DNA of 64,000 nt from UBA1756 sp045130235 (GTDB lineage Bacteria; Bacteroidota; Bacteroidia; Bacteroidales; WCHB1-69). Below the pieces are notes generated by a model. That model saw only the letters and a program-made list of their open reading frames with translations. It made no database searches and was not told the DNA's origin. Positions 50,496-58,914 of the stretch are shown here, in pieces. The translations under genes were made by a program, and so were the position numbers. The stretch spans positions 1-64,000 of the forward strand of contig JBGUPJ010000008.1 of NCBI GenBank assembly GCA_045130235.1, given 5' to 3'. Numbering within the stretch: the first letter of the stretch is position 1; each line of letters starts with the position of its first letter.

Positions 50496-51998
50496 ATGAA
50501 GTGTTGTCTCTGGTTCGGTTTGCTGATGTTGCTGTCGGTGGTGCTTTGCGCCCAGCCGACTGTAAATCCGAACGGCTACAACGTCTTCTATTATCCTAAC
50601 GGCGTGAAATCCAGCGAGGGAACGATGGTCAACGGCCAGCCCGACGGCTGGTGGAAATCCTACAACGAGAAGGGAATCCTGGTGTCGGAAGGCAACCGGC
50701 ACAACGGACTGCTCGACAGTGTGTGGACTTTCTACACCGAAAAGGGAAGTCCCGCCCTCCAGATCAGTTACCGCGACGGCGTGAAACAGGGGCCCCGCAT
50801 CCAGTATTCCACCGATGAATATGTGGTGGAAGATTGGGACGCCGACACTCTGCTGAGTCCGGTGCGCACCTACACCGCCGACCATCACCTCAAAATCGAA
50901 ACTCCCTACCTCGAAGGCAAGCCCCACGGCATGGCCATGGAATACGACACCGCCGGCAACATCATCAAGCTGATGTATTATCACCGCGGCATCCTCACCA
51001 AACGAGAGAGCGTGAACCGCACCGACAAGTTCGGCTTCAAACAGGGCAAGTGGAAATACTTCTGGCCCAACGGCAACCTGCGGCTCGAAGGCGAGTATGT
51101 GAACGACAAACGGCACGGCTACTTCAAGGAGTACGACGAGGAGGGCAACTTCCTCACCGTGCAGAAATATGAGAACGACTACCTCGTGGCCGACGCGCAG
51201 GAAACCAAGCAGTTGGACCTGAAGGTGGCGTATCACTCCAACGGACAGCCTTCCATCATGGCCACTTACTACAATGGCAAGGCAGAGGGCCTGCGCCGCG
51301 AGTTCGACACGGAAGGCAATGTCATCAAAGGCTACGTTTTCTCCAATGGCCTGATGCTGGCCGAGGGTATCACCGACATGGAAGGACGGCGGCAGGGCAA
51401 GTGGAAGGAGTTTTACCCGACTGGTGAACTGAAATCGGAGGGTACTTACAAGAACTCCAACCGCACGGGCAAATGGAAGTTCTATCTGCCCAACAAGACC
51501 GTGGAGGTGGAAGGCGCTTACAACAACAAGGGCCAGCAGGACGGCGAGTGGCGCTGGTATTATGCCAACGGTCAGCTGATGCGTGAGGCGCAGTACGATG
51601 CGGGCACACTCGACGGTGAGTTTATGGAGTACGATGAGGAGGGTACGGAGGTCACCAAAGGCAACTTCGTGGAAGGCAGCGAGGAGGGCCACTGGATGTA
51701 CCGCCGTAACAAGGCCATCGAGGAGGGCGACTACTACGACGGGATGCGTACCGGCCTTTGGAAAAGCTGGTACGAGGAGGGTATTATCTGTTCTGAAATT
51801 GAGTATGATCAGGATTTGATGAATGGGAAATATACTATTTACTATGAAAATCACGTTATAAAAAGAACGGGCCGCTGTGTGAACGGCGAACGTGACGGCA
51901 TTTGGTATGAGTACGAGGACACTGGTGAACTGGTGCTCACCACCCAATATAAAGATGGAAAAGAGTTGAGATGGAATAACTATAAAATAGAATATTGA
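50496..51998 (+). CDS. Secreted MORN-repeat protein (YwqK-like)
   Basis: 500 residues with signal peptide MKCCLWFGLLMLLSVVLCAQ. The rest is a run of about 15 MORN-type repeats of 20-24 residues (YYPNGVKSSEGTMVNGQPDG, FWPNGNLRLEGEYVNDKRHG, FYPTGELKSEGTYKNSNRTG, YYANGQLMREAQYDAGTLDG), each following the Y-xNG-L-x-EGxYxNGxxxG pattern. Such proteins are often annotated as YwqK antitoxins, without support here. Position in the periplasm or outer surface is inferred. The stop overlaps the next ATG (TGATG), so it is coupled to the transglycosylase gene and may act in the cell envelope. Confidence 0.85.
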   Translation: MKCCLWFGLLMLLSVVLCAQPTVNPNGYNVFYYPNGVKSSEGTMVNGQPDGWWKSYNEKGILVSEGNRHNGLLDSVWTFYTEKGSPALQISYRDGVKQGPRIQYSTDEYVVEDWDADTLLSPVRTYTADHHLKIETPYLEGKPHGMAMEYDTAGNIIKLMYYHRGILTKRESVNRTDKFGFKQGKWKYFWPNGNLRLEGEYVNDKRHGYFKEYDEEGNFLTVQKYENDYLVADAQETKQLDLKVAYHSNGQPSIMATYYNGKAEGLRREFDTEGNVIKGYVFSNGLMLAEGITDMEGRRQGKWKEFYPTGELKSEGTYKNSNRTGKWKFYLPNKTVEVEGAYNNKGQQDGEWRWYYANGQLMREAQYDAGTLDGEFMEYDEEGTEVTKGNFVEGSEEGHWMYRRNKAIEEGDYYDGMRTGLWKSWYEEGIICSEIEYDQDLMNGKYTIYYENHVIKRTGRCVNGERDGIWYEYEDTGELVLTTQYKDGKELRWNNYKIEY

Positions 51999-53584
51999 TG
52001 ATGAAAAAACAGATATACCTTTTTTTGATGTTGGTGCTGAGCGCCTCGATGGGATGGGCGCAGGTTGACAGTGCGCAGATGGCCGCTCAAAGGGCAGAAG
52101 AGGAAGAGATTCAGCGTTCGCAAAGCCAGCTCTCCGCCAAAATGGACAAGATGCTCGACACATGGTATGTGGCTCACGCCAATGCCAATGCCCGCAGCGT
52201 CATCAACTCCTATAGCGACACTAACACCGTGTCGGATGCCAATTGCGACTCTATATACAAACTGCGACTCAGCCGTCTCCACTCGGTGGTGCAGATCGGC
52301 TACAACTCATCTGTGCGCAGCTATATCAATCTTTATGCGAATACACGCCAGCGCTCTTCATCCGTCATTCTGGGTCTCGCCCAGTACTATTATCCTCGTA
52401 TGGCGGCCATCTTCGACAAGTACGACGTGCCGGAAGAACTGATGTACCTCACCATCATCGAGTCCAGCCTCAACCCCACAGCGGTGTCACCAGCCGGCGC
52501 TACCGGAATCTGGCAGTTTATGTACCAGACCGGCAAGATGTACGGACTGGAGGTCAACACCTTCATCGATGACCGCCGCGACCCGATGAAAGCCACCGAT
52601 GCCGCAGCCCGACATCTGCGCGACCTCTATAACATCTTCAACGATTGGGGTTTGGCCATATCGGCCTATAACTGTGGCGCCAACAATGTGCGTAGGGCTA
52701 TCACCCGTTCGGGCGGCAAGAACAACTTCTGGGAGGTCCGCTCTTTCCTGCCTCGTGAAACCCAGAACTACTTCCCCGCATACATCGGCGCATACTATAT
52801 GATGAAATATTACAAGGTGCATGGCATCACTCCCGCCGACATCCGCATCCCCCTTGATGTGGACACACTCATGGTGCATAAGGAGGTGCATTTCGAGCAG
52901 ATTGCCCATGTGCTGAACATTGATGTGGAAGAAATCAAAGCGTTGAATCCGCAATATAAGCGCAATGTTATTCCTGCCTTCTCCGAATCATTCCCCTTGT
53001 GCCTCCGTCGCCGCGACCTCGACCGCTTTGAACAACTCCAGGATTCGATTTGCAAGTATGAGTACGATACCTACTTCGGTCCTCTTCAGGTCTATGTGAG
53101 CACCTATACGGGCAAACCCAACGACAACGCCACTACCAAAAAGAAATATCATACGGTGCGAAGCGGCGAGAGCATTTCCAAAATCGCCAATAAGTACGGC
53201 ATCTCTGTCAACGAGCTCAAGCGCATGAACCATCTCAAGAGCAATTATCTGAAGGTGGGACAAAAGCTGGTGGTGGGCTATACCTACGTGGCTCCAGCCA
53301 AGACCGATACCCCTGCCACTCCTACCGACTCTACTGCCACCGCCAACACATCACCTCAAACTGGCGGCTCAAGCAGCGCATCGTCGGGCTCTTCATCCCA
53401 CAGTTCTTCTAACGGGAACTCCTCTTCCACTGGCGATATCACCTACACGGTCAAATCCGGCGATACCCTCTCAAAAATTGCCAGTAAGTATGGAGTCACC
53501 GTCAAGAGACTCGCGGACTATAACCACCTGTCCAACATCAACAGCATTCGCGTTGGCCAAAAACTGAAAATCCCTAAAAAATAG
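51998..53584 (+). CDS. MltD-like lytic transglycosylase with two LysM domains
   Basis: 528 residues, signal peptide ending MGWAQ. The SLT catalytic domain (about 110-260) has the catalytic Glu in YLTIIESSLNPTAVSPAGATGIWQFM and the ISAYNCGANNVRRAI substrate segment. Two LysM peptidoglycan-binding domains follow (about 376-422 and 480-528: YHTVRSGESISKIANKYGISV and YTVKSGDTLSKIASKYGVTV) separated by a Ser/Thr/Pro linker. It cleaves peptidoglycan to 1,6-anhydro products in the periplasm. ATG chosen at the overlap with the MORN gene stop; the second ATG is three bases on. Confidence 0.94.
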   Translation: MMKKQIYLFLMLVLSASMGWAQVDSAQMAAQRAEEEEIQRSQSQLSAKMDKMLDTWYVAHANANARSVINSYSDTNTVSDANCDSIYKLRLSRLHSVVQIGYNSSVRSYINLYANTRQRSSSVILGLAQYYYPRMAAIFDKYDVPEELMYLTIIESSLNPTAVSPAGATGIWQFMYQTGKMYGLEVNTFIDDRRDPMKATDAAARHLRDLYNIFNDWGLAISAYNCGANNVRRAITRSGGKNNFWEVRSFLPRETQNYFPAYIGAYYMMKYYKVHGITPADIRIPLDVDTLMVHKEVHFEQIAHVLNIDVEEIKALNPQYKRNVIPAFSESFPLCLRRRDLDRFEQLQDSICKYEYDTYFGPLQVYVSTYTGKPNDNATTKKKYHTVRSGESISKIANKYGISVNELKRMNHLKSNYLKVGQKLVVGYTYVAPAKTDTPATPTDSTATANTSPQTGGSSSASSGSSSHSSSNGNSSSTGDITYTVKSGDTLSKIASKYGVTVKRLADYNHLSNINSIRVGQKLKIPKK

Positions 53585-53592
53585 TACCGGCC

Positions 53593-55284
53593 GTGTCACG
53601 TCTCCCCCTTATCACGCTGCTCGCACTCTTGCTGTTGATAACTGGCTGTGCCAAGATTGTGACTCCTGTGGGCGGCCCCAAGGATGTCACTCCGCCGTCG
53701 GTCACCAAGGAACATCCCGCCAACGGCACCACCAACTTCAAGGGCAACTCCTTCAAAGTATCTTTCAACGAGTATGTCACGTTGAACAATACGTTGGAGA
53801 ATGTGCTCATATCGCCGCCTCCCGCCACATCACCCACCTATACGATTTCGGGTAAAACACTGACAGTCAAGTTTCAAGATACACTTCTGCCCAACCAGAC
53901 CTACAACATCAGTTTCGCCAACTGCATCCAAGATTTTACCGAGGGGAATCCGCTGCCGCTATACAGCTATGCCTTCTCCACAGGGCCTGCCGTTGATTCC
54001 ATGATGGTGGAGGGAAAGGTGGTGGACGCCATCACCATGAAGCCCTCATCCAACTGCTTTGTGTTCGCCTACCTCAACGATGTGGACTCACTGCCGATGA
54101 CCACCCGCCCGCAGTTTATCACCAAAACCATGACCGACGGCTCTTTCCAAATCAAGAACCTGAAAGCAGGTAGCTATAAGATTTTTGTGTTGGATGACGA
54201 GGATAACAATCTGATGTACAGCCAACCCACGGAGTCGATCGCCTTCTCGCCTGAACTTTATGAGGCGGTGCCGATTCAGAAGGATACGCTTACGGTCGCC
54301 GACTCGATTGCCAGTGACTCCGTACAGGTGTCTGCCGACACCATTGTGCCCATGCCTTTGCTGCGCCTCTTTAAGGCCAAGTTGCCGCAGAAATTGCAGA
54401 AGTCGCAAAACAAGGAGAAAGGGAAGTATGAGTTCGTCTTCAGTGAGAAGGTCGCTGATGTTCAGCTGCAGGGCATCGACACCACCATAGAATTCTTCAC
54501 TTATACAGGTCACGACAGCCTCGTTCTTTACATGAAGTCGGAGCTGACCGACACGTTGCAACTGATTTGTATGATGGGGGATACGCTGGTCGATACGCTC
54601 GAATTGCATCCTTTTAAGGAGAAGGAGGCACGTGCGGGCCGCCGAAACCGCGAGGAAAAAGCTCCTGCTCTCTCTGTTACGGTCTCCAATAAAGGGGAGC
54701 TCTACCAACCGCTCACGCTCAATTTCCCCTATCCGGTGCAACCGTGCGACTCGGTGCGCGTGCGTCTTGTGGCCAAAAAGAAATATGCCGGCAACGATAC
54801 CAACTATCTGTGGATCTCCATCCCCGACACTTTCGCCATGTCGGTCAGCATCCCCTTCACCTACGAGGAGAAAGTGCCTTATGAGCTGATGATTCGGGAT
54901 TCGGTGTTTACTGGCTATAACGGGTGCTGCAACGATACGTTGGTCGCCAACTTTACCGCCAAGACCGAAAAGGACTACGGCACATTGAAGATGCAGTATA
55001 AGGTGCCGGCTAATGGCGTGAGCTACGTGGCCACGCTGCTTTCCGAAAAGGGAGCTGAACTCAGAAGCGATAGGGTCTCTCCCAACGAGGTGGTGGTGTA
55101 CGACCGCCTGCCTGCCGGGAAGTACAAAGTGCGCCTTTTGGAGGATAATAATGGGAATGGAGTTTGGGACACAGGAGATTATAAGCAGAAACTTCTTCCA
55201 GAAAGAGTGGAATTTTTCACTCAAAGCGTTATGGTGCGCGGCTATTGGGAACTGGAAGAGAGCTTCGAATGGAGCGACAAGTGA
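53593..55284 (+). CDS. Ig-like (Big_5) domain lipoprotein
   Basis: 563 residues with a GTG start 8 bp after the transglycosylase stop. MSRLPLITLLALLLLITGC is a lipoprotein signal with C19 as the lipidated residue. KIVTPVGGPKDVTPPSVTKEHPANGTTNFKG followed by FSVSFNEYVTL-type strands is the Big_5/SbsA Ig-like domain widespread in Bacteroidota; FQIKNLKAGSYKIFVLDDEDNNLMY and YDRLPAGKYKVRLLEDNNGNGVWDTGDY look like carboxypeptidase-regulatory or prealbumin-like folds. It is probably an envelope structural protein that acts with the two genes before it. Confidence 0.85.
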   Translation: MSRLPLITLLALLLLITGCAKIVTPVGGPKDVTPPSVTKEHPANGTTNFKGNSFKVSFNEYVTLNNTLENVLISPPPATSPTYTISGKTLTVKFQDTLLPNQTYNISFANCIQDFTEGNPLPLYSYAFSTGPAVDSMMVEGKVVDAITMKPSSNCFVFAYLNDVDSLPMTTRPQFITKTMTDGSFQIKNLKAGSYKIFVLDDEDNNLMYSQPTESIAFSPELYEAVPIQKDTLTVADSIASDSVQVSADTIVPMPLLRLFKAKLPQKLQKSQNKEKGKYEFVFSEKVADVQLQGIDTTIEFFTYTGHDSLVLYMKSELTDTLQLICMMGDTLVDTLELHPFKEKEARAGRRNREEKAPALSVTVSNKGELYQPLTLNFPYPVQPCDSVRVRLVAKKKYAGNDTNYLWISIPDTFAMSVSIPFTYEEKVPYELMIRDSVFTGYNGCCNDTLVANFTAKTEKDYGTLKMQYKVPANGVSYVATLLSEKGAELRSDRVSPNEVVVYDRLPAGKYKVRLLEDNNGNGVWDTGDYKQKLLPERVEFFTQSVMVRGYWELEESFEWSDK

Positions 55285-55423
55285 CACTTTTTGTTATCCA
55301 GTTCACTCAAATGGTGTTCTTTTTGTAAATGTAGTGAAGCCGGATCTGTCGTTTTGTTTTCATCCGCAATAAATTTTCTTCAAATATTTCTTAAAAATGA
55401 TGACAATGATACTATTTTTCATG

Positions 55424-55431
55424 TATTTTTG
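55424..55431 (+). promoter_or_regulatory. -7 box for the decarboxylase gene
   Basis: TATTTTTG followed by CCG, 29 bp before the ATG at 55461. Confidence 0.6.
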
Positions 55432-55460
55432 CCGTTGAAATTTTTAGAATAATTTTGAAG

Positions 55461-56888
55461 ATGAAAACCAAGTACATCGACTTAATTTCTCAAACTTTTG
55501 AGTTCCCTCAAGAGCAATTTGAGGTGGAAGATAATGAATTGATATTCAATGGTGTGCCGTTGATGGACATCATCAAGCAATATGGTACACCATTGAAAAT
55601 CACCTATCTGCCTAAAATTTCAGAGAACATTCAACGCGCCCGCCGCTGGTTCAATGTGGCCATCGCCAAGGCCGATTATCAAGCAGATTACCACTATTGC
55701 TATTGTACCAAAAGCTCCCATTTCGAGTTTGTGCTGTCGGAGGTGCTTAAGAATGATGTCCATATTGAGACCTCTTCCGCTTTCGACCTGAATTTGATTG
55801 AGGTGTTGGAGGAACAAAAAATGTTCGACAAAGAGAATTTCATTCTTTGTAATGGTTTTAAAAAACAGCAGTATATCGACAATATCGCGATGATGTTGGA
55901 TAAGGGATACGTCAACACGATCCCGATTCTGGATAATATACATGAACTGGATATGTTGGATGCCGCAGTAAACACCAAATGTAAGATCGGTATCCGTATT
56001 GCAGCCGAGGAAGAGCCGCGATTTGAGTTCTATACCTCCCGCCTCGGAGTGCGTTACAATGATATTATTCCGCTTTATTTGAATAAGATTAAGAATAATC
56101 CGAAGTTCGAGCTGAAGATGCTCCATTTCTTCATCAACACGGGTATTCAGGATACGGCTTACTATTGGAATGAGTTGTCGAAGTGCATCAGTTTGTATTG
56201 CGACTTGAAGAAAATCTGTCCCGAACTCGACTCCCTCGACATCGGTGGCGGTTTCCCGATTAAGACCAGCCTCTCATTCGAGTACGATTACGAGTATATG
56301 GCGGAAGAGATTGTGGCGCAGATCAAGAACATCTGCAATCGCGAAGGGGTTCCAGAACCTGACATTTTCACGGAATTCGGTTCCTACACCGTGGGCGAGG
56401 CCAGCGCTGTGCTGTTTTCTATTCTCCAGCAGAAACGTCAGAACGACAGGGAGTTATGGGATATGATTGACAGCTCGTTTATGACGACCTTGCCCGATAC
56501 GTGGGCTATCGACCAGCAGTTTATCATCCTCGCCGTCAACAACTGGGACAAGGAGTATGAGCGTGTGTTCCTCGGCGGCCTCACTTGCGACAGCCAGGAC
56601 TTTTACAACTCGGAGGCATCCCTCAACGCGGTCTTCCTCCCCAAAATACGGGCCAGTCTGCCCACGCAAGAGAGCAACGACTACTTCGATGAGGATCCGC
56701 AATACATCGGACTGTTCAACACGGGTGCCTATCAGGAGTCGGTGGGCGGCTACGGCGGTGTGCAGCACTGCCTTACCCCCGCACCCAAACATATCATCAT
56801 TTACCGTGATGAAGAAGGCGAAATTTGTACCAAGCTGTTTGCTAAAGAGCAGAGTTACAAGTCGATGCTGAAAATCTTAGGATATTAA
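55461..56888 (+). CDS. PLP-dependent fold-type III decarboxylase (arginine decarboxylase-like)
   Basis: 475 residues from MKTKYIDLISQTFEFP. It is an alanine-racemase-fold basic amino acid decarboxylase: the PLP lysine is in YCTKSSHFEFVLSE, SLDIGGGFP binds phosphate, EFGSYTVGEASA is the second PLP loop, and GLTCDSQDFY holds the active-site Cys of the ODC/DAPDC group. Bacteroidota homologues of this length are usually annotated as arginine decarboxylase, the first step to agmatine and polyamines. Carboxynorspermidine or diaminopimelate decarboxylase are alternatives that sequence alone cannot exclude. Confidence 0.82.
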   Translation: MKTKYIDLISQTFEFPQEQFEVEDNELIFNGVPLMDIIKQYGTPLKITYLPKISENIQRARRWFNVAIAKADYQADYHYCYCTKSSHFEFVLSEVLKNDVHIETSSAFDLNLIEVLEEQKMFDKENFILCNGFKKQQYIDNIAMMLDKGYVNTIPILDNIHELDMLDAAVNTKCKIGIRIAAEEEPRFEFYTSRLGVRYNDIIPLYLNKIKNNPKFELKMLHFFINTGIQDTAYYWNELSKCISLYCDLKKICPELDSLDIGGGFPIKTSLSFEYDYEYMAEEIVAQIKNICNREGVPEPDIFTEFGSYTVGEASAVLFSILQQKRQNDRELWDMIDSSFMTTLPDTWAIDQQFIILAVNNWDKEYERVFLGGLTCDSQDFYNSEASLNAVFLPKIRASLPTQESNDYFDEDPQYIGLFNTGAYQESVGGYGGVQHCLTPAPKHIIIYRDEEGEICTKLFAKEQSYKSMLKILGY

Positions 56889-56975
56889 AAATTGAAAACT
56901 GAGAATTGAAAACTGAAAATTACTCTTAAACTCTTTACTCTTAACTCTTAACTCTTAACTCTTAACTTTCAACTC
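56887..56975. repeat. A+T-rich repeat followed by tandem ACTCTTA repeats
   Basis: A copy of the AATTGAAAACTGAGAATTG repeat (56887-56922) runs into seven or so units of CTCTTAA/ACTCTTA. It fills the gap between the decarboxylase and ABC-F genes. Confidence 0.8.
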
Positions 56976-56978
56976 ATT

Positions 56979-58889
56979 ATGAACTACCTGACCGTTGAGA
57001 ATCTATCGAAAACCTACGGCGAGAAGCTGCTCTTCCATGACATCACTTTCGGACTGGAAAAGGGTCAGAAAAGTGCGCTGATTGCCAAGAATGGAACGGG
57101 AAAATCTACTCTGCTCAACATCATCGCCGGACTGGAACAGCCGGATGCCGGACAGGTGGTGGTGCGCAAAGATATCACGGTGTCGTATCTGCCCCAGATG
57201 GACGATTTCGCCGATGAGGTGTCGGTGTTGGATGCGATTTTTGACTCTCAAACTCCAGAAATACAAGTTATTAGAGAATACGAAATTTGTCTTGCCCTGA
57301 TGAATCAGGCGAATGCCACGGGTGAGGTTTCTCCGGAATTGGAGCAGCGGATGCACCGCGCCATCGAAGAGGTGGAACGGCTGCACGCCTGGGATTTTGA
57401 GAGCAAAGTGAAGGAAATCCTCTCCCGCTTCGGCATCGAGGATGTCTTCAAGCCGGTGGGTACGCTTTCGGGAGGTCAGCGCAAAAAGACCGCTCTTGCC
57501 AAAACGCTTATCGCCGATACCGACTTGCTGATTCTCGATGAGCCTACCAATCATCTTGATATTGAGATGATTGAGTGGATGGAAAACTACCTCACCCGTG
57601 CCAATGTCACCTTGTTGATGGTGACGCACGACCGCCATTTTCTCGACCAGGTGTGTAACGACATTTTCGAAATTGAAAATGGAAATCTCTATCATTATCG
57701 GGAAAAATATGACTATTATTTGGAGAAAAAGGCGGAGCGAATTGCCGTGGAGAATGCCGAATACGACAAGCTGAAACAGCTTTATCTCAAAGAGTTGGAG
57801 TGGGTACATACCTCCCCGCAGGCACGTACCTCCAAGTCGCGGGCCCGCATACAGGGTTTTGAGGCCCTGAAGGAGTCGGTGAGCCGGAAAGTGGAGAAAC
57901 CCGCCGAGAGTTTTCATGTGGAGACCGAACGGTTGGGTAATAAGATTTTGGAAATCAATAATTTGGATTTTTCCTTTGGAGATAAAGTCCTGTTGGATGA
58001 TTTCTCCTATGTATTTAAAAGAGGGGAGAAGTGCGGCATTGTGGGAAAGAACGGAACAGGTAAATCCACCTTTTTGAAACTTATTGTCGGACAGCTGAAG
58101 CCGACGGCAGGCAAGATCGTGGCGGGACAGACCATTCATTTCGGCTACTATTCGCAAGAGGGAATGCAGATTAAGGGCAACCGCCGAATCATCGACATTG
58201 TGAAGGAGTATGCTGAGGTAATTCGCACAGAAACAGGGAATTATATCGGCGTCTCGCAGTTCCTTAATCACTTCGGATTCAAGTACGAACAGCAATACAC
58301 CTATTTCGATGACCTCAGCGGCGGCGAGAAACGCAAACTCTATCTGCTCATCACGCTGATGCGGAATCCCAACTTTCTCATCTTGGATGAGCCCACCAAC
58401 GATTTCGACATCGACACGCTTAACAAACTCGAGGATTTTCTCTATTATTATAAAGGATGTGTGTTGATTGTTTCGCACGACCGTTGGTTCATGAACAAGC
58501 TGGTTGATCACATCTTTGTTTTCAATGGAGATGGGAAGGTAAAGGATTTCTATGGCAATTATACCGATTATAAATTGGCCAGAGATAAAGAGTTGCGGAT
58601 TGAAAAGCGAGTGGAGAAGTTGCAGAAGCAGGCGGAGGTGAAAGAAACTACTTCGGTGAAAAAAGACAAATCCAACAAACTTACTTATAAAGAAAAATTG
58701 GAATTTGACTCACTCGGATTGGAAATTGAGACGTTGGAAGCCGAGAAAAAAGAGCTTTTGGAGAAGATGAACTCGGGTAATGGAACGGCTGATGAGTTGA
58801 TAGAATGGAGCAATCGTTATCAGGAAGTATCCACTTTGATTGACGATAAGTCGATGCGCTGGCTGGAACTGAGTGAGAAAGAGGTTTGA
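56979..58889 (+). CDS. ABC-F family ATPase
   Basis: 636 residues with two ABC ATPase domains and no membrane segments. Walker A motifs are KNGTGKSTLLNI (about 35-47) and GKNGTGKSTFLKL, signatures LSGGQRKKTAL and LSGGEKRKLYL, Walker B DLLILDEPTNHLD and NFLILDEPTNDFD. The inter-domain linker (EKKAERIAVENAEYDKLKQLYLKELEWVHTSPQARTSKSRARIQGF) and the C-terminal coiled coil (from about 555) are of the Uup type. ABC-F proteins act on the ribosome at the E site. Uup-like rather than EttA-like because of the coiled-coil tail. Confidence 0.93.
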   Translation: MNYLTVENLSKTYGEKLLFHDITFGLEKGQKSALIAKNGTGKSTLLNIIAGLEQPDAGQVVVRKDITVSYLPQMDDFADEVSVLDAIFDSQTPEIQVIREYEICLALMNQANATGEVSPELEQRMHRAIEEVERLHAWDFESKVKEILSRFGIEDVFKPVGTLSGGQRKKTALAKTLIADTDLLILDEPTNHLDIEMIEWMENYLTRANVTLLMVTHDRHFLDQVCNDIFEIENGNLYHYREKYDYYLEKKAERIAVENAEYDKLKQLYLKELEWVHTSPQARTSKSRARIQGFEALKESVSRKVEKPAESFHVETERLGNKILEINNLDFSFGDKVLLDDFSYVFKRGEKCGIVGKNGTGKSTFLKLIVGQLKPTAGKIVAGQTIHFGYYSQEGMQIKGNRRIIDIVKEYAEVIRTETGNYIGVSQFLNHFGFKYEQQYTYFDDLSGGEKRKLYLLITLMRNPNFLILDEPTNDFDIDTLNKLEDFLYYYKGCVLIVSHDRWFMNKLVDHIFVFNGDGKVKDFYGNYTDYKLARDKELRIEKRVEKLQKQAEVKETTSVKKDKSNKLTYKEKLEFDSLGLEIETLEAEKKELLEKMNSGNGTADELIEWSNRYQEVSTLIDDKSMRWLELSEKEV

Positions 58890-58914
58890 TTAAATAATTG
58901 AAAATTAATATATT

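Noticed and set aside
50496..51998. YwqK toxin-antitoxin antitoxin
   Set aside because: Automatic annotations give this name to MORN-repeat proteins, but there is a signal peptide and no toxin gene; envelope function with the coupled transglycosylase is more plausible.
50349..52163. 604-codon minus-strand open frame
   Set aside because: It is fully antisense to the MORN-repeat gene, whose regular repeats leave the opposite frame open; its translation is low-complexity His/Val/Leu-rich sequence without a known motif, and it crosses the divergent promoter region.
54088..55287. 399-codon minus-strand open frame
   Set aside because: Antisense to the Ig-like lipoprotein gene, which has a signal peptide and recognisable domains.
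57003..58511. 502-codon minus-strand open frame
   Set aside because: Antisense to the ABC-F gene, which has both Walker and signature motifs; no promoter or recognisable domain on the minus strand.
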